13,413 bases of DNA from positions 1-13,413 of the forward strand of contig JBFLVQ010000210.1 of NCBI GenBank assembly GCA_040758525.1, written 5' to 3'. Each line of letters begins with the position of its first letter. Position 1 is the first letter of the stretch. Below the pieces are notes generated by a model. It did not search any database. It saw only the letters and a list, made by a program, of their open reading frames with translations, and was not told the origin of the DNA. Made by a program: the position numbers and the translations under genes. This DNA is from JBFLVQ01 sp040758525. GTDB taxonomy: Bacteria; Acidobacteriota; Blastocatellia; Chloracidobacteriales; JADJPF01. Below, one piece after another: positions 1 through 6,813 of the stretch.

Positions 1-1
1 A

Positions 2-208
2 CAACTAGAACTGCGTTGTCAGTTGATTTCGACATTAGAGGGCGCAGCGCAAGTACAAGGTGAAGCTCGTATAGCAGGAGTATTAGCAGCACGTGCCATA
101 TTGATGTTTGTATTACGCCAGATATCGTCTGAAAAGGTTCACCAGCAGAGGAAGGAGATCTACCAAATATGGACGCGCAAGCTGAAGCTGGATTTCCAGA
201 TTCGATAG
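2..208 (+). CDS. 3-hydroxyacyl-ACP dehydratase-like protein (hot-dog fold, FabZ-type), C-terminal fragment
   Basis: Only the last 68 codons are in the window; the frame is open to the left edge, so the start lies upstream. The visible part reads QLELRCQL, then a short strand with GAAQVQGEARIAG and VLAARAILMFVL. This is the closing beta-strand pattern of FabZ-type dehydratases, where an 'L.l.v.l....g.....g.a.vdg.laa.a.l' run ends the hot-dog domain. The catalytic His and Glu of the family would lie upstream and cannot be checked. FabZ-type enzymes dehydrate 3-hydroxyacyl-ACP to trans-2-enoyl-ACP. A basic tail of about 25 residues (SSEKVHQQRKEIYQIW and onward) follows the core, longer than in ordinary FabZ. 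Its last 40 bases overlap the start of the next gene, which suggests translational coupling. The neighbouring ketosynthase, ketoreductase and ACP genes support a role in an acyl-chain elongation cycle. A thioesterase of the same fold is the main alternative. Confidence 0.65.
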   Translation, partial: QLELRCQLISTLEGAAQVQGEARIAGVLAARAILMFVLRQISSEKVHQQRKEIYQIWTRKLKLDFQIR

Positions 209-1107
209 TTGTAAGTGGGTTAGGCGCCGTAGTTCTCAGTCCCAAGCCGTCATCATATTCACTACCTTGCAATACAGAATTGGAGCTACTTCCTTGGCTG
301 AAATCTAAAAAGACTCGTAAGTTTATGGGCCGCCAAGATCAACTTGCCGTTATTGCGGCAGGGTTGGCAGTACGTAGTGCAAGCATAGACGAGCCGATGT
401 TACGCGATCATACCGGTATTTATACAAGTATTGGTTATATCCCTTTCGACCGTAATGATATTGAGTTGATTGCACGAAACTCTCAAGAGAATGGCAATTT
501 TTCAATGGCACGCTTTTCTGTTGATGGATTTGGACAGGTTAATCCATTGCTTACTTTCCGTTGTCTTCCCAATATGCCTGCCTTTCATATTTCTCTTAAT
601 TTAGGTATAGAGGGGCCATATTTTGTTGGTTATCCTGGGGTAGGACAATTTTATATAGCTTTGCAGCAGGCAGTATCAGCATTGTTGCAAAATGAGATCG
701 ATATCGCACTAGTTGGTGGTGTCGCGGATCAGAATAATTTTCTGGTTTTGCGTCATTACCATAGATTTCCACATTTTCAGTCACGTATCTGTGCAGATGC
801 AGCAGGATTTCTCTGTCTGGAACGGCATCAGGATTTGGAAAAGCGTGGTATCACAGCGAAATTGGTAATGAGTGATTATGAGATTGTCTATGATCCAGTA
901 GATCCTATGAATATTGATCAAACACATTTTGAATCATTAAAGATTAATAATGATACATTTGATGTTGAGGTAGCCGGATATCTAGGCGCAGCATCGCTTC
1001 CTGTCTTTTTGAACTGGCTATATGCCGATAGAAAGATAGGAGAGGCAATGCATAGGGTAGCAGCAATGGATGGTATCTACGCAAGCAGTAATTGGAAACT
1101 ATTATGA
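169..1107 (+). CDS. Degenerate beta-ketoacyl synthase, chain-length-factor-like (no catalytic residues)
   Basis: A 312-residue protein of thiolase fold, about 100 residues shorter than a normal ketosynthase. IVVSGLGAVVLSP (13-25) is the usual N-terminal strand. IEGPYFVGYPGVGQ (147-160) falls where KS enzymes carry the nucleophile, but the Cys position is occupied by YPGVGQ with no Cys. IDIALVGGVAD (177-187) matches the conserved 'D.alvGG.e' strand, and ADAAGFLCLE (209-218) the 'GEGAGfLvLE' strand. The region that should hold the first active His (NAHGTST) is missing, and at the second the context AGYLGAAS (269-276) has Tyr for His. It therefore cannot condense by itself. By analogy with chain-length factors of type II PKS and with the KS-like partners of aryl polyene clusters, it probably pairs with the active KS encoded next and shapes the product pocket. 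The start ATG follows GAGGAAGGAG at 148-157. The stop overlaps the next start (ATGA, 1104-1107). The pairing is inferred from the 4-base overlap. Confidence 0.8.
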   Translation: MDAQAEAGFPDSIVVSGLGAVVLSPKPSSYSLPCNTELELLPWLKSKKTRKFMGRQDQLAVIAAGLAVRSASIDEPMLRDHTGIYTSIGYIPFDRNDIELIARNSQENGNFSMARFSVDGFGQVNPLLTFRCLPNMPAFHISLNLGIEGPYFVGYPGVGQFYIALQQAVSALLQNEIDIALVGGVADQNNFLVLRHYHRFPHFQSRICADAAGFLCLERHQDLEKRGITAKLVMSDYEIVYDPVDPMNIDQTHFESLKINNDTFDVEVAGYLGAASLPVFLNWLYADRKIGEAMHRVAAMDGIYASSNWKLL

Positions 1108-2339
1108 AGAGACGTGTGGCGATTACAGGAATCGGAGTGGTATCGCCGCTTGGTTGTGAGCTTGAGCGGTTTCGCAACAATCTATTGGAAGGAGTGTCGG
1201 GGGCGGCAGCGATCACACTCTTTGATCCTGCTGCTTTACCAACAAAAATTGCTGCTCAAGTAGATGCAGAGTCTCTACCATTACAGATGCGGGATCGCAA
1301 AGTTGCTTTTGCAGTTATTGCTAGCCGTTATGCGGTTAATGATGCTCAATCTATAGGAGTGTTGTTGGCTAACCATTATCGGCAAGGCAGTAGTGGATTG
1401 AGTCTAGGAATAGGTTTAGAACTCTTCTCTATGCCAGATATGGTCTCGTTTCTTGCTGGAGAAGATTGTCCAGATAATATACATCCTCTTACATTTCTAC
1501 AGACTCCCTCAGATATCTGTGTACATCTTATTAGCCGTGAACATAATCTACATCGCCCTCCACTTACACATATTTCTGCTTGTTCTGCCGCTACTGATGC
1601 AATTGGTAGTGCTTTCAAAATGGTTCGTGATGGTACCTGTGAATGGATGCTTGCCGGTGGTACAGATTCAATGATCAATCCAATGGGATTGGGTGGATTC
1701 TGTAAGATCGAGGCTACTACACGTAGAAACAATGATCCTAAACGAGCATCACGCCCTTTTGATCGCGATCGTGATGGTTTTCTACTTGGTGAAGGCGCAG
1801 GAATAGTCGTGTTAGAACCATTCGCACAGGCACAAGCGCGTGGTGCTCGTATTTATGGCGAGATACTTGGTTATGGGAACTCCTTTGATGCACATGGAAT
1901 CAGTGAACCACATCCAGAAGGCAGAGGCGCATTATTAGCGATGCAACGCGCACTCAATGATGCTGGACTGACAGCATCAGATATTTCTTATATAAATGCA
2001 CACGGTACTTCTACACCAAAAAATGATCTAGTAGAGACCAAGGCAATAAAGCAGTTACTAGGTATGCGTGCTCAACAAGTACCGATCAGTTCGACCAAAT
2101 CCATGATTGGCCATCTGATTTCAGCGGCTGGCGCAGTTGAACTTGCTGCTGCGATCATCTGTGCTCGTGCAGGTTGGATTCATCCTACTATTAATCTGAC
2201 TAATCCTGATGTAGCTTGTGATCTAGATTATGTAAGAGAAGGTGCTCGCCCTGCTAAGGTTGATGTAATGTTAAAAAACTCTTTTGCTTTTGGTGGTCAG
2301 AATGCTTCATTGGTGGTGAGAATTAATCATGCTGCTTGA
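1104..2339 (+). CDS. Beta-ketoacyl-ACP synthase II-type (FabF-like), active ketosynthase
   Basis: A 411-residue protein, the normal FabF length. It carries all expected landmarks: RVAITGIGVVSPLG (4-17), the nucleophile Cys160 in ISACSAATDAIG, the DGFLLGEGAGIVVLE strand (224-238), His300 in NAHGTST, Lys332 and His337 in TKSMIGHLISAAGA, and the closing FAFGGQNAS loop (395-402). It should catalyse decarboxylative Claisen condensation of malonyl-ACP with an acyl-ACP. The start is the ATG inside the ATGA overlap with the CLF-like gene; a TTG 12 bases upstream is in frame but less likely. The stop overlaps the ketoreductase start by 11 bases. Coupling to a catalytically dead partner fits a KS-CLF heterodimer rather than a housekeeping FabF homodimer. 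The gene could still be a paralogue serving ordinary lipid synthesis, but no fabD, fabH or acpP is seen nearby. Confidence 0.92.
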   Translation: MKRRVAITGIGVVSPLGCELERFRNNLLEGVSGAAAITLFDPAALPTKIAAQVDAESLPLQMRDRKVAFAVIASRYAVNDAQSIGVLLANHYRQGSSGLSLGIGLELFSMPDMVSFLAGEDCPDNIHPLTFLQTPSDICVHLISREHNLHRPPLTHISACSAATDAIGSAFKMVRDGTCEWMLAGGTDSMINPMGLGGFCKIEATTRRNNDPKRASRPFDRDRDGFLLGEGAGIVVLEPFAQAQARGARIYGEILGYGNSFDAHGISEPHPEGRGALLAMQRALNDAGLTASDISYINAHGTSTPKNDLVETKAIKQLLGMRAQQVPISSTKSMIGHLISAAGAVELAAAIICARAGWIHPTINLTNPDVACDLDYVREGARPAKVDVMLKNSFAFGGQNASLVVRINHAA

Positions 2340-3078
2340 TGGTAAAACAGTTGTCATCACAGGCGCATCCAGAGGTATTGGTCGAGCGATTGCTTCTGCC
2401 TGTGCTCGTGAAGGTGCTAATGTAGGAATCAACTATTTACATAACCAAGAGCAGGCAACTGCATTGGCTGAAGAGTTGAAGGAGAATTATTCTGTTTTAG
2501 CATTTCCTTTGAAATTTGATGTAAAGCAGCCAGAGTTAATTGTTGAAGGTTGCCGGCCATTACTGGAGAGTATCGGTAAGATCGATGGATGGGTAAATAA
2601 CGCTGCTATCAATCTGGCTGGATTACTACTGTCACAGACTGATGAGATGATTTATCAACAGTTGGCAACAAATATTGCTGGACCGATCTACTGTTGCCGA
2701 TTTGTTATCCCACATATGATGGAGCAACGCAATGGTACAATTGTGAATATTGGTTCAGTAGTAAATAGTCGAGTTGCTCCTGGGCAGGCTGTCTATGCTG
2801 CTACCAAAGGGGCGCTTGCCGCTTTGACACGCGCGCTTGCCAAAGAGTATGGTCGTAAAGGTATACGTGTCAATTGTGTTGAGCCTGGACCAATAGATAC
2901 AGATATGATGAAGCAGACATTGGAGCTTGTCGGTGAACAGATCAGCGCACAAATTGCAATAAAACGATTAGGCTCTCCTAATGAGATTGCTGAACTGGTA
3001 GTCTTTCTTCTTTCTGCTAGAGCCTCCTATCTGACAGGAGGAATATTTACTGCAGATGGGGGCTATTCATTGGGATAA
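2329..3078 (+). CDS. 3-oxoacyl-ACP reductase, FabG-type short-chain dehydrogenase
   Basis: A 249-residue classical SDR. It has the cofactor loop TGASRGIG (11-18), Asp64 in FDV, NNAA (90-93), Asn115 in TNIAG, Ser143 in IGSV, and Tyr156 with Lys160 in YAATK. VEPGPIDTDM (184-193) follows the active site, and the C-terminus has the typical FLLS..ASYLTGG...DGGYS ending. The tetrad Asn-Ser-Tyr-Lys is complete, so an active NAD(P)H-dependent reductase is expected, reducing 3-oxoacyl-ACP to 3-hydroxyacyl-ACP. The position directly after the ketosynthase, with an 11-base overlap, places it in the same elongation cycle: condensation, keto-reduction, then dehydration by the hot-dog protein. No enoyl reductase of FabI/FabK type is seen in the window, so the chain could keep its double bonds. 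SDR substrate specificity cannot be read from motifs alone, so the ACP substrate is inferred from context. Confidence 0.9.
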   Translation: MLLDGKTVVITGASRGIGRAIASACAREGANVGINYLHNQEQATALAEELKENYSVLAFPLKFDVKQPELIVEGCRPLLESIGKIDGWVNNAAINLAGLLLSQTDEMIYQQLATNIAGPIYCCRFVIPHMMEQRNGTIVNIGSVVNSRVAPGQAVYAATKGALAALTRALAKEYGRKGIRVNCVEPGPIDTDMMKQTLELVGEQISAQIAIKRLGSPNEIAELVVFLLSARASYLTGGIFTADGGYSLG

Positions 3079-3080
3079 TG

Positions 3081-3099
3081 GTAGCTTAGTTGAAGCTAC
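3081..3099 (+). terminator. Possible weak hairpin after the ketoreductase gene
   Basis: GTAGCTT (3081-3087), a 5-base loop and AAGCTAC (3093-3099) form a perfect 7-base stem starting 3 bases after the ketoreductase stop. There is no immediate T-run; the nearest TTTT lies about 9 bases downstream. It could be an attenuating or stabilising hairpin rather than a true intrinsic terminator. The gap to the next gene (3079-3254) shows no open frame and no convincing -35/-10 pair. Confidence 0.35.
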
Positions 3100-3254
3100 T
3101 GATTGCAGTTTTGGTACAAAATAATCCCAAAAACGAACACTATTCTGCTAATTGATATTTAGTCTAACATTAGCAAACCTAGTAGTTTTCGATTGGCATA
3201 GAATTTGAGGTAGCGATCGGTCAGGGTTAAAAATGGTTAAAGAAGAGGTTGATA

Positions 3255-5714
3255 ATGAAGATTCTCTGGCAAGATATCAGATATGGTCTACGGATATTAA
3301 TTAAGAATCCAGGATTTACTACGATAGCAATAATAACTCTTGCCCTTGGAATAGGCATAAACACAGCAGTTTTCAGTATTGTTAATGGAGTTTTGCTACG
3401 TCCATTACCATACCAAGAACCAGACCGACTGGTTATGCTTGAGGAAGTACATACAGAGAAGACAACACCGGTCTCGTTGCTTAATTTCTCAGATTGGAAA
3501 ACCAGAAGTCAAAGTTTTCAATACATTATTAGCAGAGTAGTAGATTCAACTACAATAACAGATGCAGATCGATCTGAAAATATCTCTAGCACTGCGGTAT
3601 CGTGGGAATTTTTTAATATGTTAGGAGTTGAGCCAAAATTAGGTCGCTGGTTTCTTGCTGAAGAAGATCAAATTGGTGCTAATAAAGTAGTAATTATTAG
3701 CTATGGATTTTGGCAACGACACTTTGGTTCAGATCCAAATATTATTGGTAAAATAATACATCTAGAGAAGACTGGCTATACTGTGATTGGTGTCACTGCC
3801 GAGACTTTTCAGCCACCTGAAGCAATATTTTATCAACGTACGCCAGATGTCTGGTTACCTTTTTTAGCAACCATAGATCAAGGTAGTCCTCATTTTAGAG
3901 ATAGAAAACACTCAGTATTGCCGGTGATTGGACGTCTCAAGCCCGGCGTATCAATTGCTCAAGCAACAGAAGAGCTGAACTTAATCACAGCTCATTTAAC
4001 ACAGCAATATCCAGAACTAGATGAGAAGATGGGAGTAAAACTCACTTCTCTGAAAGACTATACAATACGAGGCTATCGCCAATCACTACTGGCATTTTTT
4101 GGTGCCGTCTGGTTTTTATTACTAATTGTTTGTACCAATATAGCCAACATGTTACTGGCAAAGACAACTGAACGACAAAGAGAGATTGCTCTACGACTAG
4201 CGCTAGGAGCAAGCAGGTGGCATATTATTAGACAATTACTGACAGAAAGCATTCTGCTAACAACATTAGGAAGCGCGCTTGGCCTATTGGTAGCGATTTG
4301 GGGTATTGATCTATTGGTATCGCTTAGTCCTGATTATATTCCTAGATTAAGTGAAGTTCATTTAGATAAACAGGCACTCGGCTTTATATCACTAATTTCC
4401 ATTATTGTAGGTCTGTCTGTTGGCTTGATTCCATCTGTTCAAGCTTGTAAGACAGATATTAACAGCTCGTTAATATTAGCAGCTAATACAACATCAGCTA
4501 ACCCATACAGTAGTCGTCTACACAGTATATTGATTGTTTCTCAAGTAGCTATAGCATTGGCACTTTTGGTGGGAACTGGATTTGTGGTCAAGAATATAGT
4601 TCAAATGATGCTAACCCAGCCAGGATTCAATCCTGAAAATGTCCTGACAATAAAATTGCCTCTCTCTCCAAAGTATAGTGAAACAAAACAACGAGCTGGT
4701 TACTTAAAACAGATAATTGAGAGCGTAGAAACAATTCCTGGAGTAAAATCTGTTGCAATCGTTGATGCTCTACCATTAACGATAGATTTTTTGGCAGTTG
4801 CAATAGATCTAGAAGATCATCCATCACTAGAGTTTAATGAGAAGACATTCTCGATAATAAATGCAGTAAGTCCAAACTACTTCCGCACAATGGGAATACC
4901 ATTAGTGGCAGGACGCGATTTTACTCCACAAGAATGGAATCACAACGAGCCTGTTGTTGTGATCAATAGAACAATGGCTAAGCGTTTCTGGCCAGATCAA
5001 AATCCTATTGGTAAACAGATCAGAATCGCAAATCCTGATCCTACTTTGAATGGAGCTTGGATGAAAGTTATTGGAGTAGTGGAAGACGCAAAGCAACTTG
5101 ATCTAAGAGCCAATACAAAGATAGGAATATATCTGCTGCCTGTTAATAACTTTTCTACGATCAGACCATATTATTTGACTGTTGCCACCTCTGCCAATCC
5201 AGTCAATCTAATCGGTGCAATAAAAGAAGGGATCTGGAGCATAGATAAAGGACAATCTATTACCGGCATTGAGACAATGAAGCAGATCTATTACAGATCG
5301 ATCTTCAATCCACATTTTTATAATCTAGTGTTTGCAGTCTTCTCCATTGCCGCAATGATCATAGCGATGGCAGGAGTTTATGGAGTAGTATCTTATTCAG
5401 TAGCAAGACGCAGACACGAAATAGGTATACGTATTGCTATGGGAGCACAGCCGCTAGATGTGCTCTGGTTGGTGCTTCGCAAAAGTATGTTTATGGTTCT
5501 GCTAGGAATCGGTTTGGGATTAGTTCTAGCGGTAACTTTAATAGATATTGTTGCCAATTCTTGGTTTGCAGATATTTTCAAACAGAGTACAGATGATAAA
5601 CTCACATTTGTGATAGTATCATTACTATTTGTACTTGTTGGATTGTTGGCAAGTTACATTCCTGCGCGTAGAGTTACTAAATTAGATCCTAGTGTGGTAC
5701 TTAGATATAACTGA
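3255..5714 (+). CDS. ADOP-type ABC transporter permease (duplicated MacB/FtsX permease without its own ATPase)
   Basis: An 819-residue membrane protein made of two MacB-like permease halves in tandem, the layout of the acidobacterial duplicated orphan permease family. The N-terminus LWQDIRYGLR (4-13) is the family's signature start. TM1 spans about 21-43. A periplasmic MacB-type core follows (about 45-275), then an FtsX block (about 277-395) with the coupling segment QREIALRLALGASRWH (308-323). The second half repeats this: TM about 425-445, periplasmic core about 450-680, FtsX block about 690-805 with RRRHEIGIRIAMGAQ (718-732), and a closing PARRVTKLDPSVVLRY. Each half would supply four helices. 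AGAAGAGG at 3241-3248 lies six bases before ATG 3255, which decides the start over the in-frame TTG at 3249. The nearest ATPase gene is 5 kb away and has its own permease. The nitroreductase follows after 4 bases, so the gene is probably co-transcribed with the biosynthetic genes. A transport or envelope role is known for the fold; the cargo is unknown. Confidence 0.9.
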   Translation: MKILWQDIRYGLRILIKNPGFTTIAIITLALGIGINTAVFSIVNGVLLRPLPYQEPDRLVMLEEVHTEKTTPVSLLNFSDWKTRSQSFQYIISRVVDSTTITDADRSENISSTAVSWEFFNMLGVEPKLGRWFLAEEDQIGANKVVIISYGFWQRHFGSDPNIIGKIIHLEKTGYTVIGVTAETFQPPEAIFYQRTPDVWLPFLATIDQGSPHFRDRKHSVLPVIGRLKPGVSIAQATEELNLITAHLTQQYPELDEKMGVKLTSLKDYTIRGYRQSLLAFFGAVWFLLLIVCTNIANMLLAKTTERQREIALRLALGASRWHIIRQLLTESILLTTLGSALGLLVAIWGIDLLVSLSPDYIPRLSEVHLDKQALGFISLISIIVGLSVGLIPSVQACKTDINSSLILAANTTSANPYSSRLHSILIVSQVAIALALLVGTGFVVKNIVQMMLTQPGFNPENVLTIKLPLSPKYSETKQRAGYLKQIIESVETIPGVKSVAIVDALPLTIDFLAVAIDLEDHPSLEFNEKTFSIINAVSPNYFRTMGIPLVAGRDFTPQEWNHNEPVVVINRTMAKRFWPDQNPIGKQIRIANPDPTLNGAWMKVIGVVEDAKQLDLRANTKIGIYLLPVNNFSTIRPYYLTVATSANPVNLIGAIKEGIWSIDKGQSITGIETMKQIYYRSIFNPHFYNLVFAVFSIAAMIIAMAGVYGVVSYSVARRRHEIGIRIAMGAQPLDVLWLVLRKSMFMVLLGIGLGLVLAVTLIDIVANSWFADIFKQSTDDKLTFVIVSLLFVLVGLLASYIPARRVTKLDPSVVLRYN

Positions 5715-5718
5715 GTTT

Positions 5719-6360
5719 ATGATTGCAGAATTGATGAGATCAAGAAGATCGGTACGCTGTTTCAAGAGAGAAAAGCCTAGCCGGCAGATGATTGAGGATC
5801 TGATCGATATTGCTATCACGGCACCTTCAGCCAGTAATAAACAGCCTTGGCGATTCTTTGTTACTGATAGCAGTGAGACAATAGACTGTTTAGCAGTTGC
5901 CGTGCAAGTAGCAGTCGATCGTATTGTCGAGCATATAGACAAGGGTTTTATCGAGACTTTTCGTGCCTATGGAGACTATTTTGTACGTTTTCGCACCGCC
6001 CCGGTGGTAATTGTGCCGGTATTTCGCGAGATCGTAGTGTTATCAAATCTAGTGAATAAGGATATTTCATCTAATGATCTTGCCTGTATACGCACAATGG
6101 AATTTAACTCGGGATTGGCAAGTACTGCATTAGCAATACAAAACTTGCTATTGTATGCACACGAGATCGGTTTAGGGACATCTTGTATGACTGGGCCATT
6201 GGTAGCACTAGACAGTCTTAAAACTATTTTAAGAATACCTGACGGCTGGCATATCGCTGCTGTGATAGCAGTAGGTTATCCTGATGAGGAACCGAAATCG
6301 CCAGGCAGAAAATCTGCCACAGCAGTGTTAAGATGGGTCAATCAACCAACAGAGGAATAG
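5719..6360 (+). CDS. Nitroreductase-family FMN flavoprotein
   Basis: A 213-residue single-domain protein of the nitroreductase superfamily. RRSVRCF (9-15) is the N-terminal FMN-phosphate-binding motif. APSASNKQPWRF (35-46) is the conserved 'aPSa.N.QPw.f' segment, GLGTSCM (151-157) the central Gly-rich turn, and AVGYPDEEPKSPGRK (184-198) the C-terminal FMN-contacting segment. Family members are FMN-dependent homodimeric oxidoreductases that use NAD(P)H, though some act as oxidases on carrier- or peptide-bound intermediates. Here it sits between the ADOP gene (4-base gap) and the ACP gene, with ATG 6366 only 5 bases after its stop. A redox step on the ACP-bound chain is therefore possible, for example desaturation or enone/enoyl reduction where no FabI-type reductase is seen; this is inference. 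The ATG at 5719 gives the family's usual start; an in-frame GTG at 5692 would overlap the ADOP gene. No strong Shine-Dalgarno is seen, so coupling to the upstream gene is likely. Confidence 0.85.
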   Translation: MIAELMRSRRSVRCFKREKPSRQMIEDLIDIAITAPSASNKQPWRFFVTDSSETIDCLAVAVQVAVDRIVEHIDKGFIETFRAYGDYFVRFRTAPVVIVPVFREIVVLSNLVNKDISSNDLACIRTMEFNSGLASTALAIQNLLLYAHEIGLGTSCMTGPLVALDSLKTILRIPDGWHIAAVIAVGYPDEEPKSPGRKSATAVLRWVNQPTEE

Positions 6361-6365
6361 AGGGC

Positions 6366-6785
6366 ATGGAAAAAAGTTTGCAAAGAGAAGAGATCTTTAA
6401 AACTGTACGAGCTTGTGTAGCAGATAGCCTTGCTCTTAACGAAGAGGAACTTACTTGTGATGCACGTCTGATTGATGATCTGGGCGCCGACTCATTAGAT
6501 TTTCTTGATATTATTTTTGGCTTAGAGAAGAGATTTTCCATTAAATTACGTGATCCTACGGTAGAACTGCTTGCCCGTGCTGAGTTTTCCCAGTCGCGAT
6601 TGAATGAAGGCGGTTATCTTTCTAGTGAAGCGCTAGATAAACTGGCACAATGGATACCCGCCATTAATACTTTAGAGAATCGTGATCAAGTCAGTCCACA
6701 ACGTCTCTACTCCTTGATCACTATTGATATTCTCGTCTTATTAGTAGAGAAAAAGATGTCTGAGAAAGAGCTAGCAAGCGAGTAA
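6366..6785 (+). CDS. Acyl carrier protein, long form with extra segment between helices II and IV
   Basis: A 139-residue carrier protein. The 4'-phosphopantetheine site is Ser43 in DDLGADSLDFLDII (37-50), a textbook ACP helix-II motif preceded by the usual helix I (IFKTVRACVADSLAL, 10-24). A normal ACP ends about 35 residues after the Ser. Here about 50 residues (63-114, with a YLSSEALDKLAQWIPAI stretch) come before a segment that looks like helix IV (SLITIDILVLLVEKKM, 116-131). Long ACPs with an 'LTPEgL..L...mP'-type insert occur beside KS/KR/DH genes in other bacteria, so this is probably a known subfamily dedicated to special acyl chains, not housekeeping AcpP. The ATG at 6366 is preferred over an in-frame ATG at 6333, which lies inside the nitroreductase gene; AGAGG at 6351-6355 is the likely ribosome site. 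It is the last gene of the cassette and converges on the response regulator. Confidence 0.9.
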   Translation: MEKSLQREEIFKTVRACVADSLALNEEELTCDARLIDDLGADSLDFLDIIFGLEKRFSIKLRDPTVELLARAEFSQSRLNEGGYLSSEALDKLAQWIPAINTLENRDQVSPQRLYSLITIDILVLLVEKKMSEKELASE

Positions 6786-6795
6786 TTGATAAATT

Positions 6796-6813
6796 GTCTG
6801 TCTGCTTACAGAC
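6796..6813. terminator. Hairpin between convergent genes, possible bidirectional terminator
   Basis: GTCTGT (6796-6801), a 6-base loop and ACAGAC (6808-6813) form a perfect 6-base stem in the 20-base gap between the ACP stop and the response regulator stop, and extend into the regulator's stop codon. On the - strand it is followed by AATTTAT, on the + strand by no T-run. The convergent position makes a terminator role plausible, but the stem is short. Confidence 0.35.

Noticed and set aside
1376..1732. 118-codon open frame on the - strand inside the ketosynthase gene
   Set aside because: It lies entirely opposite a gene with a complete set of KS motifs, has no recognisable domain and no ribosome site; a shadow frame.
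1759..1770. GATCGCGATCG resembling the cyanobacterial HIP1 octamer, which with DevBCA might suggest a cyanobacterium
   Set aside because: It codes for the conserved FDRDRDG segment of the ketosynthase and is not repeated through the window; the ADOP and LytTR proteins point elsewhere.
3152..3233. Promoter before the ADOP gene
   Set aside because: TTGATA and TTGAGG occur but neither has a reasonable -10 hexamer at 16-18 bases; not enough to call.
6333..6365. Upstream ATG for the ACP, adding 11 residues
   Set aside because: It lies within the nitroreductase coding sequence and lacks a ribosome site; ATG 6366 starts at the normal ACP helix I.
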